A stretch of 64,000 bases of DNA from Actinomadura rubteroloni (GCF_002911665.1 NZ_MTBP01000001.1:1240001-1304000), one strand, 5' to 3'; positions 34,182 to 41,904 are shown, numbered from the stretch's first letter. Made by a program: numbers and translations. Notes: a model not told the origin generated them from the sequence alone.

Positions 34182-34778
34182 TCACAGCGGAAGGAAGGCG
34201 TCGGCGTCCGGGCGGTGGGCCAGGACGGAACCGGTGTGGACCTCGTAGTACCAGGCGTGCAGGCCGATGGCGCCCTCTCCGTGCCGCCGCCGGATGCTCG
34301 GATAGGCGCGGAGCCGGTCGAGCTGGCGCAGGACGTGGCGCTGCACGGGCCCGGCGTAGTCGCCGCCGGTCTCGGCAGGCGGCGCGGGCCCCTCCGCCGT
34401 CGCGCCCGCGAGCCATCCGCGCACGGCGGGAACGGCGGCGAGGTCGTCCCCGCGCGTCATCGCGCCGACCGCCCCGCAGTGGGAGTGGCCGCACACGACG
34501 ACGTCGGAGACTCCGAGCACCTCGATCGCGAACTCGATCGTCGCGGCCTCACCGGTGGGGTGCCCGAGCCGGTACTTCGGGACGATGTTGCCCGCGGTGC
34601 GCAGTTCGAACAGCTCGCCGGGACGGGCGCCGGTGAACAGGGACGGGATGACCCGCGAATCGGAGCAGGCGATGAACAGCGCCTGCGGCGACTGGCCCTC
34701 GGCCAGCCGGTGGAACTCCTCGCCGCGCCGGGCCGCGTGCTCCCGGAACGAGCGGGCATGGTCGATGAACGTCTGCAT
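34182..34778 (-). CDS. Beta-class carbonic anhydrase
   Basis: A 198-residue zinc enzyme interconverting CO2 and bicarbonate. Zinc ligands Cys38 (Cys-Ser-Asp-Ser-Arg, with the Asp40/Arg42 dyad), His98 and Cys101 (Gly-His-Ser-His-Cys-Gly) are all present. ATG 34778 has a good GGAGG site. It is the first gene of an operon with the SulP transporter. The pairing suggests supply or trapping of bicarbonate for carboxylases, or pH control. Confidence 0.93.
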   Translation of the reverse strand: MQTFIDHARSFREHAARRGEEFHRLAEGQSPQALFIACSDSRVIPSLFTGARPGELFELRTAGNIVPKYRLGHPTGEAATIEFAIEVLGVSDVVVCGHSHCGAVGAMTRGDDLAAVPAVRGWLAGATAEGPAPPAETGGDYAGPVQRHVLRQLDRLRAYPSIRRRHGEGAIGLHAWYYEVHTGSVLAHRPDADAFLPL

Positions 34779-34901
34779 GGCGAGATACCTCCAGGGGCGC
34801 GCCGCCGGACGGGCGGGCGCATCGATGGAGCGGAAAACGGGCCGATGGCAGGCGTGTGTCCGCCGGTCACGTCGTCGTGGCGGCGGAGACGCGGTGGTCT
34901 G

Positions 34902-35303
34902 TCAGTTGCGGAAGACCTGGAGCAGTGCGGGTATCGACGCCGTCGCCGACCGGCTCACGGCGTGGAGGTGGTCGTGCCGGCGCCGTGGAACGTCCGGGGC
35001 GCGGCCGAGCGCGCCGAGTCCCGGTCCGAGCGCGGGACTGACGTGCGCGCGCGGAAGGCGCAGGTCGGGAAGCAGCGCGGGGACGCGGGCGCCGGGATGC
35101 CGCGGGGCCTCGTGCGGATGCTGCTCCCGCTCGCAGCAGGACACCCGCTCGGCGGCCTTCTCGATGGTGGCGGCACTCGCCGCGACCGTCCGGACACCGA
35201 CGCTCTCATGGTGCGGGACGGAGGCCAGGATCAGGGTGAACGCGCCGCAGAGCAGCACGGCGACCGCGAATGCGGTGCGCTGGAGCGTACCGAGCCGCGC
35301 CAC
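34902..35303 (-). CDS. Membrane-anchored or secreted small hypothetical protein
   Basis: A 133-residue protein with one N-terminal hydrophobic segment (about residues 10-28, signal or anchor), a short helical part with Cys-Cys, then a His/Arg/Pro-rich tail of low complexity. GTG 35303 follows AGGAAAGGA. It lies upstream of, and on the same strand as, the carbonic anhydrase operon with a 123-bp gap. The C-terminal half may not be strongly constrained. Family unknown. Confidence 0.5.
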   Translation of the reverse strand: MARLGTLQRTAFAVAVLLCGAFTLILASVPHHESVGVRTVAASAATIEKAAERVSCCEREQHPHEAPRHPGARVPALLPDLRLPRAHVSPALGPGLGALGRAPDVPRRRHDHLHAVSRSATASIPALLQVFRN

Positions 35304-35842
35304 TGCCCGACCGTCCTTTCCTGCTGGGAGCCTGCAGGGGTGGATTTTCCGACGATATGCGCCTTGACTAGCGCATGGTCCCCTTGTCGTTAACTATGCG
35401 CGAAATCACATGTTGTCGGCAACTCCTGGTCACGCCAGGTGTCATGGATTCCTGGACAGGGATTGCTCATCCTACGGATAGCTCCTTGGCCGCGTGCGCC
35501 GGTTCACCTAAAACGTGAATGCATTTCATCTAGAAACTTCTCAACAAGTTTCGCGAGTCGGTACTTTTTGGGCATTTGATCGGGGCGCGGGGAACGGGTG
35601 GCGCGGTCCGTTCGATCCCGCCGACCGGGGGTCGAACGCCGTTCTACGCCTTCTGCCAGCCGAAACACGTCCGGCCTGCCGTTGCGCGCGTTGAAGGGCG
35701 TCCGAGACGGCCGCTGTGGCGGTTATCACGGCCGGCCCGCGTGGCGGCGCGTCGGTTCCGGTCCGCCGTCGAGGGGCGGGGTGGCCGCGTCCGGCCTGCG
35801 CGAAGCCCCCGCCGGCCTGGGCAACTGTCCGACAATGGGGAA
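35304..35842. promoter_or_regulatory. A/T-richer divergent regulatory region with inverted repeats
   Basis: This 539-bp gap separates the minus-strand small protein from the plus-strand lipoprotein. The part 35340-35590 is far less GC-rich than the window. It holds two exact inverted repeats: ATGCGC-N8-GCGCAT (35357-35376) and GAAACTT-N6-AAGTTTC (35533-35552). A third ATGCGC copy occurs near 35395. Either could be an operator; neither is followed by a T-run. No gene is visible. Confidence 0.4.
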
Positions 35843-36586
35843 ATGGGATCGCGCCCACTCGCCGTGGCGTCGCTCGCGGCCGGCCTGACCGCGCTGACGG
35901 CGTGCGGCGGCTCGCCCCGCCACGGACCGGCGGTCGACCCCGTGACGCTCGCCCCCTCGGCGACCGCGACGGTGACCGGCCGGCCGACCGGCGGCACGTC
36001 CGGGCCGCCGACGGTCGGCCCGTCGCCGCGCGCCTGGACGACGCCGCGCGTGAACACCGGCAGCGGCGCGTCCCTCTCGGACCGGACCCCGGACGCCCAG
36101 TGCCGAGTGATCTGGAGCCCCTATCCCGTGCGCGTGGAGGGGTTCACGGCCGCGCAGTCGGGCGAGCCCGCGCCGATCACCGACAGCCTCATCTCGGACG
36201 ACGTGCTGGCGCGGTCCCGGTTCGGAACCGTCACCTACGAGACGGCGCCGACCTGCACGGGCTCGGTCGGGGAGGGCATTCAGGCCCACGAGCCCTGCGC
36301 GCCGGGCACGGTGATCGGCCCGACGGACGGGTGCGCGGTGACACCCGTCTACACCGACCGGCCGGAGATCCCGCGGCCCGCGCGCTACACGGTGTCGACC
36401 ACCTGGCGGCTGTCCAAGCTGTGCACGGACGCGTCCGCACCGTGCTCCGGCCTCGGCGCCACGGCCGACCGTCCGGTGCGCGCGACGTGGGGGACGACGC
36501 TCGCGTTGAGCGCCTGCGCCACCTGGCAGTCGCTGCCCGAAGCGCCGAACGGGGGCGAGAGCAATCTCGGCCAGTGCCAGGAGTAG
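35843..36586 (+). CDS. Putative lipoprotein, Cys-rich
   Basis: A 247-residue exported protein. The lipobox Leu-Thr-Ala-Cys places the modified Cys at residue 21. A Pro/Thr/Ser-rich linker (about 25-70) leads to a folded domain with about eight Cys residues, probably disulphide-bonded. No enzymatic motif recognised. ATG 35843 follows GGGG. The next membrane-protein reading frame begins only about 10 bases after its stop, so they may form an operon. Confidence 0.75.
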   Translation: MGSRPLAVASLAAGLTALTACGGSPRHGPAVDPVTLAPSATATVTGRPTGGTSGPPTVGPSPRAWTTPRVNTGSGASLSDRTPDAQCRVIWSPYPVRVEGFTAAQSGEPAPITDSLISDDVLARSRFGTVTYETAPTCTGSVGEGIQAHEPCAPGTVIGPTDGCAVTPVYTDRPEIPRPARYTVSTTWRLSKLCTDASAPCSGLGATADRPVRATWGTTLALSACATWQSLPEAPNGGESNLGQCQE

Positions 36587-36596
36587 GTCCGGACGG

Positions 36597-37514
36597 CTGG
36601 CGCGGGCGCGCAGGCCCGTCCCCGCCGAACCCGCCCCCGGACCGGACTGGACACAGCGCCTCTCTCTGCTCGGCACGTTCGGCCCGCCGACGTCGCTCGT
36701 CGCGGCCGTCCTGATCTGGTACGGCTACGTCGCGACGCTCCAGCGCTTCCGCTACTTCGGCGTCGACCTTCAGCTCACCGACCTCGGGAACCAGACGCTG
36801 CTCCTCTACGGCGTGGAAGTGGCCTATCCGGCGGCGGTGCTGCTGTTCCTCACCGTCCTCGCGGCCCTGGGCGGACACGCGATCGTGCGCGGCGCGGTGC
36901 TCCCGGACCGCGTGCGCGCGGCCCGGCGGATCGCGCTGGCGGTGGCGCTCGCCGGATTCGCGCTGACCGTCCGGGCACTGGTCGGCGTCCTGTCGACCGA
37001 GGTCGCCGCGCACGAGACGCCCGGCACGACGCCGCTCTGCCTGACGTCGGGCGTCCCGGCGCTCGTCTACGCGTTCTGGCTGTTCCGCCAGGCCGGTGAC
37101 GGTGGCTGGCGATCGAGCCCCGCACTGGCCGGCGTGGAGCGCGGCGGGCGGTACGTCGCGTTCGCGGTGGTCGCGATGGGCCTGTTCTGGGCGGCGAACA
37201 GCCTCGCGGGCGAAGTCGGCATCGCCCGCGCGTACGACGACGCCCGCGATTTCGCCGAGCTTCCCGAGGTCGTGCTCTACACGAAGGACCCTCTGATCGA
37301 CGCGCCCCCCGAAACCCTCCACGCCGACTTCGGCAAGGGCGCCGCCTACCGCCACCGGTACCAGAACCTGCGCCTTCTGCTCGCCTCCGGCGGCCGTCTC
37401 TTCCTCGTCCCGCTGACCTGGAAACCGAACGCCCGCACCGCGCGAATCTCGACCTTCGTCGTTCCCTACGACGGCAACGTCCGCCTTCAGCTCATCCCGC
37501 AGAAGACCAACTGA
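36597..37514 (+). CDS. Membrane protein with no canonical start codon
   Basis: The frame ending at 37514 is clearly coding from about 36630: a helix at about 36675-36730 (Leu-Val-Ala-Ala-Val-Leu-Ile-Trp-Tyr), three further hydrophobic helices, then a soluble C-terminal domain of about 80 residues. No in-frame ATG, GTG or TTG exists between the upstream stop at 36507 and GTG 36813, which would remove the first helix. CTG 36597 is therefore given, with GGAG 14 bases before it. Alternatively a one-base error separates it from GTG 36574, which overlaps the lipoprotein stop. Function unknown. Confidence 0.6.
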   Translation: MARARRPVPAEPAPGPDWTQRLSLLGTFGPPTSLVAAVLIWYGYVATLQRFRYFGVDLQLTDLGNQTLLLYGVEVAYPAAVLLFLTVLAALGGHAIVRGAVLPDRVRAARRIALAVALAGFALTVRALVGVLSTEVAAHETPGTTPLCLTSGVPALVYAFWLFRQAGDGGWRSSPALAGVERGGRYVAFAVVAMGLFWAANSLAGEVGIARAYDDARDFAELPEVVLYTKDPLIDAPPETLHADFGKGAAYRHRYQNLRLLLASGGRLFLVPLTWKPNARTARISTFVVPYDGNVRLQLIPQKTN

Positions 37515-37529
37515 TTCACCGAAGACCCG

Positions 37530-37721
37530 TCACCGGCGCCCATGCTTCTCATCGGCCGAGCGCAGGCAAACGAATATCTGATCCTCGGTGATCCGGCCCT
37601 CGTCATAAGCGTCATGGCACTCGTCCCGCGTCCCCGCAGGAACGAACGCTCGGCCCGCCCCGCCGACGAGAATCACGACGCCCAGCAACAAGCTCCCGCA
37701 AAATCGCACAATTCTCCCCAC
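37530..37721 (-). CDS. Small membrane-anchored or secreted protein
   Basis: A 63-residue protein with an N-terminal hydrophobic segment (about 7-26) and a hydrophilic acidic tail with two Cys. GTG 37721 follows GAAGG. It is convergent with the membrane-protein gene, 15 bases away. Family unknown; possibly a tail-piece of the toxin/immunity operon to its right, from which it is separated by 61 bases. Confidence 0.5.
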   Translation of the reverse strand: MGRIVRFCGSLLLGVVILVGGAGRAFVPAGTRDECHDAYDEGRITEDQIFVCLRSADEKHGRR

Positions 37722-37782
37722 CGGCCTTCGACCCCGAACGGCGAATCCTAGGCGGTGGAGAGCTTCACGACGGCAACGGACG

Positions 37783-38226
37783 TCAGAACAGCACGCCCCG
37801 GCACGGGTGGGGCCGCTTCCAGGTGTCCTCCCACGCCAGAACCGCCGCCTGCCATTCCGGCAGGTCGGGGCGGAACTCCCGGATCAGATCCGGATTGTCC
37901 GGAATTGAGACCAGGAACTTCCAGTACGTCTCGATGGCCTCCTTGAGTTCGGCGAGCGAGTACGCGCCGCGCTCGTTCGGGACCCAGTCGTTCTGGATCT
38001 CGATTCCCGCCGCCCCGAACCCGACGGTGTAGTTCTCGCTGTCCCACGGCTCGTGCGGGCGCCCCGCCTCGACGTCGGCGATCGTGGCCAGCGCGTCCAG
38101 CGCCACCCGCTTGTTGGTGGAGATGTCCGCGAGGATCCAGGCGCCGAGGGTCCGGTATTTCTCGTCCGTCGCGTGGTAAAGCGGCATCCGGAACTCGGGG
38201 TCGAGCGAGAAGGAGATGAAGCTCAT
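37783..38226 (-). CDS. Putative immunity protein for the EndoU-like toxin
   Basis: A 147-residue soluble, acidic protein without signal or membrane helix. A conserved-looking core reads Glu-Ile-Gln-Asn-Asp-Trp-Val-Pro followed by a helix Leu-Ala-Glu-Leu-Lys-Glu-Ala-Ile-Glu-Thr-Tyr. This resembles small immunity or YacL-like proteins encoded after polymorphic toxins, though I cannot name the family firmly. It lies 15 bases downstream of the nuclease toxin gene on the same strand, the canonical immunity position. It would bind and neutralise that toxin in the cytoplasm (inference). Confidence 0.65.
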   Translation of the reverse strand: MSFISFSLDPEFRMPLYHATDEKYRTLGAWILADISTNKRVALDALATIADVEAGRPHEPWDSENYTVGFGAAGIEIQNDWVPNERGAYSLAELKEAIETYWKFLVSIPDNPDLIREFRPDLPEWQAAVLAWEDTWKRPHPCRGVLF

Positions 38227-38240
38227 CGTGAACTTTCTGG

Positions 38241-38741
38241 TCAGAAGGTCGGCCAGCCATGAGTGAAGCCGCCCGCGCCGTCATAGAATCCCTGAATGGT
38301 CAGACCTTGATACGTTCCTTGCCACATGTTAGTGCCAGGGACCGGGCGGGCATGCTGGAAGGCTCCGGGGATGGCCGCGTCGACCTGCTGCGGCGTCCAG
38401 TGGTCGGGGAAGAACGTGCTCACGCCGCCATTACCGTTCTTCGGCTTCCAGCCGGGCGGGTTCAGCGTGTCGTCCCAGAACTCCGGCTCGGCCTTGTAGG
38501 CGCCCGTCTTCGGGTCCTTGACCATGGTGTTCGGCTTGAGGCGCCGCCCGGGGAAGTCCTTGCCGCCGGGTCGGTAATGGTATCCGGAACCTTTTGCCGC
38601 CCCGGGCCTGACGTGGCCGCCGCCTATCGTGTGCTCGCGGAAATGCGGATTCATCCGCCCCGGGCGGTTGCGCTTGTTGGCCTTCTTGATGAATTTCAGG
38701 GCCTCGCGCATCAGGCCCGCCCCGGCCTTGCCCTTAGCCAT
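38241..38741 (-). CDS. EndoU-like nuclease toxin (stand-alone toxin domain)
   Basis: A 166-residue basic protein, rich in Gly/Lys/Arg/His. EndoU-type features: Gly-Gly-Gly-His-Val-Arg-Pro-Gly (first His region), a Lys-containing middle, Phe-Phe-Pro-Asp-His-Trp followed by a helix beginning Gln-Gln-Val-Asp-Ala-Ala-Ile, and a final strand pair ending His-Gly-Trp-Pro. Bacterial EndoU domains are RNases used as toxin tips of type VII and contact-dependent systems. Unusually it is not fused to its trafficking domain: its ATG overlaps the stop of the CpnT-N-like gene by 8 bases. Nuclease assignment is by motif pattern only. Confidence 0.65.
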   Translation of the reverse strand: MAKGKAGAGLMREALKFIKKANKRNRPGRMNPHFREHTIGGGHVRPGAAKGSGYHYRPGGKDFPGRRLKPNTMVKDPKTGAYKAEPEFWDDTLNPPGWKPKNGNGGVSTFFPDHWTPQQVDAAIPGAFQHARPVPGTNMWQGTYQGLTIQGFYDGAGGFTHGWPTF

Positions 38742-39228
38742 TGAGGATCGCCTGGAGGGCCATGTCGATGAGCTGGTCGATGACGGCGCCCGTGATCTCC
38801 TTGAAGATGGGGATCTCGGCGAGGGTGGCCCCGAAGCTCGGCCCCGCGGTGGCGATGGCCTGGGCGATCTCGATGGCCAGCAGGGTGAGTTGGACGATCA
38901 CGTTGATCTTCAACGCGAGCACGATGGCGCCGCAGACCATCAGGCCGGCGCCGATGATGTTCGCGGCGGTCGTGAAGTCCTGGAGGTTGGTCCTGCCGGA
39001 CTCGCCGTCGTTCCAGGACTTCTGGAAGGCCTCGATGTCGTCGCCCCGGTTGGCCGACCAGACCCGCTGGGCATGGGAGTCGACCTCGCCCAGCGGGCCG
39101 CCGTGCGAGGAGGCGAAACGCAGCCAGGCGTTCCCCATCTCCATCAGCTTGGTCTCGTCGGCCTCGGGCCAGTTGTACCCCAGCATCGACAGCAGGGAGC
39201 GCAGTTCTCCCGGTAGTTGCAGACCCAT
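38734..39228 (-). CDS. CpnT-N/WXG100-like helical protein (toxin trafficking part)
   Basis: A 164-residue protein opening Met-Gly-Leu-Gln-Leu-Pro-Gly-Glu-Leu and Trp-Pro-Glu-Ala-Asp-Glu, the pattern that begins CpnT-type N-terminal WXG100-like domains. The middle forms long helices with Trp-Ser-Ala-Asn and Trp-Asn-Asp-Gly. The C-terminal half (about 85-160) has two hydrophobic helices. In homologues this module directs type VII export of a fused C-terminal toxin. Here the frame stops at TAA and the toxin follows as a separate overlapping gene. ATG 39228 shares a base with the stop of the preceding WXG100-like gene. Confidence 0.7.
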   Translation of the reverse strand: MGLQLPGELRSLLSMLGYNWPEADETKLMEMGNAWLRFASSHGGPLGEVDSHAQRVWSANRGDDIEAFQKSWNDGESGRTNLQDFTTAANIIGAGLMVCGAIVLALKINVIVQLTLLAIEIAQAIATAGPSFGATLAEIPIFKEITGAVIDQLIDMALQAILNG

Positions 39229-39557
39229 CAGCCGAGGACGTCCCGGACGCGGTTGATCTCGGTGACGTTGTGCTCCTCGGCCTTGGCGTGGTTGTCGGCG
39301 AACACGGTCAGGATCTCGCCGTGCTCGGCCATGTCCTCCAGGTTGTCGTCGTAGGCCTCGACGGCGACCTCGTAGACGGCCTGGTAGCACCCGCCGATCA
39401 ACGAGCCGATGTCGTCGGTCCCCCAGGGCTCGCCGAACCCGGCGAGCTCGGCCTGGAAGGCCGCCCAGTCGGCCTTGAGCTGCTGCGTCGAGGAGCTGAT
39501 CCCGCCACCGGAGGTGCGGATCTGCTCGGGGTTCACCTCGTAACCCGGCATGCCCAT
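39228..39557 (-). CDS. WXG100-superfamily-like type VII secretion partner
   Basis: A 109-residue all-helical, acidic protein. The first helix leads to a Trp-Ala-Ala-Phe turn-like region and Pro-Trp-Gly-Thr-Asp-Asp; the second helix is long and ends in a charged tail. Size, two-helix plan and context fit WXG100/EspB-like partners that pair with type VII effectors. ATG 39557 follows GGGGGGAAG. It overlaps the CpnT-N-like gene by one base, so stoichiometric production is expected. Confidence 0.72.
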   Translation of the reverse strand: MGMPGYEVNPEQIRTSGGGISSSTQQLKADWAAFQAELAGFGEPWGTDDIGSLIGGCYQAVYEVAVEAYDDNLEDMAEHGEILTVFADNHAKAEEHNVTEINRVRDVLG

Positions 39558-39572
39558 CGGTCTTCCCCCCGT

Positions 39573-39977
39573 TCAGAGGCTGTTCATGAGGTCCTGGAGA
39601 GACCTGGTGTAAGCGCGGAGTTGCTGCAGGCTCATGTTCCGGGTCTGCTCCAGCTTCGCGGTGAGCTCCGCCACGGCCTCGGCCGAAGGCGAGGGATGCT
39701 CCGCCGCGTCCGCGGCGAGCCGGTCGAGCGCGTCGTTGATCGCGGCCACCGCGCGGTCCGCGACCTCCTGAGAGCCGAGACGGAGCGCGCGGGGGCCGAT
39801 CTCCACGGACTCGACCAGGCCGCCGGCCGAGACGACCACCCTGATCAGGCCGTCCGGGTCGTGGCCCTCGGCGCGGGCGCCGGCCTCCGGCTCGGTCGAG
39901 GGGCGCAGCGAGGCGGCCGCTCCGGCGGCGTCGCCGAGCAGCTTGTCGAGGTCGTCGGTCGCGAGTTCGTAGCTCAT
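39573..39977 (-). CDS. YbaB/EbfC-family-like protein
   Basis: A 134-residue protein. The central beta-segment Gly-Leu-Ile-Arg-Val-Val-Val-Ser-Ala-Gly-Gly-Leu with following helices fits the YbaB/EbfC fold, known as nucleoid-associated. Such paralogues are common at actinobacterial type VII toxin loci, where their role is unclear (perhaps chaperone-like). ATG 39977 overlaps the stop of the upstream YbaB-like gene by four bases. Confidence 0.75.
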   Translation of the reverse strand: MSYELATDDLDKLLGDAAGAAASLRPSTEPEAGARAEGHDPDGLIRVVVSAGGLVESVEIGPRALRLGSQEVADRAVAAINDALDRLAADAAEHPSPSAEAVAELTAKLEQTRNMSLQQLRAYTRSLQDLMNSL

Positions 39978-40408
39978 CGCATGCCCGCCCGGGCGCGTGC
40001 CACCGCTTCGCCGATCGACTCGGTGAGGGCCGTCATCTCGCGCAGGCCCTGCTCCTGCACCGCCTGAACCGTCCGCACGAGCGTCGCCGGGTCGATCACC
40101 GGATCCGTGCCCGCCTCCTGCGCCTGCACGCGGAGCGCGGTGAGAGCGGCGTTGGCGGCCTCGGCGATGTGCCGACCCAGCGTCTCGGGGGACTGGCGCA
40201 GAGTGCGGGGGTCGAGCTCCAGGCCGACGAGCCGTCCGCGGGCGGCGGTCGCCGTGACGCGCTCGTCATCGGCGGTCCCGGACGCGCGACCGGCGGGCCC
40301 GGGATCGCCGGACGCGCTCCGGCCGGACCCGTCACGCAAGGCCGCCAGCCGCTCGCGAGCCTCTCGCAACCTCTCCTCCGGGGCCATGCGCGAATTCTCG
40401 TCGTCCAC
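39974..40408 (-). CDS. Second YbaB/EbfC-like protein, first gene of the toxin operon
   Basis: A 144-residue paralogue of the next gene: an N-terminal coiled helix (Arg-Leu-Arg-Glu-Ala-Arg-Glu-Arg-Leu), a Ser/Gly/Pro linker, a beta-core ending Arg-Gly-Arg-Leu-Val-Gly-Leu-Glu-Leu, and C-terminal helices. GTG 40408 follows AAGGAGA at good spacing; ATG 40387 is a less likely start. It leads the leftward operon that ends with the toxin and immunity genes. Every gene down to the toxin overlaps or nearly touches the next. Confidence 0.72.
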   Translation of the reverse strand: MDDENSRMAPEERLREARERLAALRDGSGRSASGDPGPAGRASGTADDERVTATAARGRLVGLELDPRTLRQSPETLGRHIAEAANAALTALRVQAQEAGTDPVIDPATLVRTVQAVQEQGLREMTALTESIGEAVARARAGMR

Positions 40409-40602
40409 CCTGGGTCTCCTTATGATCAGGCGACGGCGGGCAGATCGTACCAATCCCGACCTGGCGCATGACCGCCCCGAAGACCGCGACCCAGCCGATC
40501 GATCCCAGAGACGCCTGCTCAGCGACGATCTCCACAAGGGAACCAACGCGCCCCCGGCCCGCTCAGCGAGCATTCAGAAAGGGAAGCGCAGAAACACGTC
40601 GT

Positions 40603-40616
40603 GTACCCCCTACCGG
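40603..40616 (+). repeat. Distal attachment-site-like copy of the tRNA-Glu 3' end
   Basis: GTACCCCCTACCGG here is identical and in direct orientation to 49087-49100, which covers the 3' end of tRNA-Glu (acceptor and T-stem strand). The copy lies outside any tRNA, 8.5 kb to the left, on the side of the tRNA's 3' end. That is the geometry of att sites flanking an element integrated into a tRNA gene. Confidence 0.6.
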
Positions 40617-40620
40617 GAGC

Positions 40621-40662
40621 CACGCGCACGGCTGCACGCACACGGCTGCACGCGCACGGCCG
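40621..40662 (+). repeat. Three tandem 14-bp repeats
   Basis: Three consecutive units, CACGCGCACGGCTG, CACGCACACGGCTG and CACGCGCACGGCCG, differ by one or two bases. They start 5 bases after the att-like 14-mer. Tandem repeats beside an attachment site could be recombinase arm-type sites (inference). The rest of 40409-40764 contains the toxin-operon promoter region but no gene. Confidence 0.6.
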
Positions 40663-40759
40663 ACCGCTGCCGCCTGACGATCCCGTCGCAGTTCACGATC
40701 GGGTGACGATGGGGGTTCATGTCGCCGGGGCCACCAACCATTCGCACATGCCCGCCGGT

Positions 40760-41194
40760 ACCTTCTCCCGCCGCCTGGTGGGCTGGTCGATCGCCGACCA
40801 CATGCGTACCGAACTGGTGATCGACGCGCTGGAGGCGGCGGGCCGCTACCCACGGCGGCAACCTGCACGGGGCGATCTTCCACAGCGGTCACGGTTCCCA
40901 GTACACCTCGGCTGCCTTCGCCGCCGCCTGCGCCCGCCTCGGCGCGGTCCAGTCGATGGGCGCGGTCGGGACAAGTGCCGACAACTCGCTCGCCGAGGCG
41001 TTCAACGGCACCCTGAAGCGGGAGACCCTACAGGGCACTCACCGGTGGGCCTCGGCCCGCCACGCCCGCCTGGCCGTCTTCCGCTGGATCACCAGATACA
41101 ACATCAGGAGGAGACACTCCAAACTCGGGCAGACCAGCCGATCACCTACGAGCAGCACACCACTCAGACCGCTACAGTGCTGCTTGCCGCATGA
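40760..41194 (+). pseudogene. IS3-family transposase remnant (DDE domain, C-terminal part)
   Basis: Pieces of an IS3-type OrfB occur in order but in alternating frames. First Phe-Ser-Arg-Arg-Leu-Val-Gly-Trp with Met-Arg-Thr-Glu-Leu-Val (about 40763-40850). Then, in a second frame, His-Ser-Gly-His-Gly-Ser-Gln-Tyr-Thr-Ser, Asn-Ser-Leu-Ala-Glu-Ala-Phe-Asn-Gly-Thr-Leu-Lys and Arg-Arg-Arg-His-Ser-Lys-Leu-Gly. Finally Pro-Ile-Thr-Tyr-Glu-Gln back in the first frame. At least two frameshifts are present, the second catalytic Asp is replaced by Gly, and the N-terminal part is missing. No terminal repeats found. Inactive relic. Confidence 0.8.
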
Positions 41195-41728
41195 CAGTCG
41201 GTGTCCACACTCCGGGGGGAACCCCCCCACCGCGACCCGCGACGCCCTACTCGGCCAGCCCTGGATGTCACCCGACCCGGCCACCACCTGAACACCAACC
41301 CCCGGCCGACGCTGCGATCACACAGCGCAACACCACCATGCCCCAAAGCACGCGAGCTAAATGCTTACGTTGTATCGTGCTTCGCTGCCGTTGTCGCGTT
41401 CGACCCTGAAATACGTGACCGGGATGGTCTGCCGGCATCGGACCGGCCTGGGCGGCCCACGCCCGGTGAAACCGGCTTCGTTGGTGGAACCAGCGGGCGC
41501 GGGCTTGGTGGCGGCGTCGCCAGTGATGCCGGTGCAGGCGGTACGTGCACACGTATTACGTCACAACTCGAAGATTATTGGGCGGCTGTCCTGGGTAACC
41601 AGCCCATCACCACAGGCTCAGATCATGTCTCGGACTGTCGTAGTAGGGTGTTGCTCATACTATTCATCGGACGGCTGGAGGATGCCTTGCATCCTGGGCA
41701 AGCCGCCGTCGGTGGGGCCGATCGAGTG
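41195..41728. other. 534-bp stretch without a recognisable gene
   Basis: Sequence downstream of the IS3 relic with lower GC and no frame showing actinomycete codon bias. Short open frames lack motifs. It likely holds the promoter of the small lipoprotein at 41729 and degenerate mobile-element debris. Confidence 0.45.
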
Positions 41729-41884
41729 ATGCCCCGCCGATGGCCGTTGTTGATCATCATTATTTGCGCAACGCTGCTGGCCGGCTGCAGTGCACACGAA
41801 GGACAGCACCAGGAGAATTCTCCCGCCTGCAAACGAGGTTTCGAAGACTGCCCGGATCACCCCACCGGCCGGAGCGGCGACTAA
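41729..41884 (+). CDS. Small putative lipoprotein
   Basis: A 51-residue protein: basic start, hydrophobic run (Leu-Leu-Ile-Ile-Ile-Ile-Cys-Ala), lipobox Leu-Ala-Gly-Cys (Cys at about 20), then a polar tail with two further Cys. GGTGGGG lies about 12 bases before ATG 41729. A good intrinsic terminator begins 20 bases after its stop, which supports a real transcription unit. Family unknown. Confidence 0.55.
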   Translation: MPRRWPLLIIIICATLLAGCSAHEGQHQENSPACKRGFEDCPDHPTGRSGD

Positions 41885-41904
41885 TATCTCCCAAGCTTCC
41901 GCTG

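Noticed and set aside
34902-35303. Third member of the SulP/carbonic anhydrase transport unit
   Set aside because: Separated by 123 bases, single hydrophobic segment and low-complexity tail; no evidence for a transport role, so kept as hypothetical.
40621-40662. CRISPR-like repeat array
   Set aside because: Units are directly tandem with no spacers and only three copies; no cas genes in the window.
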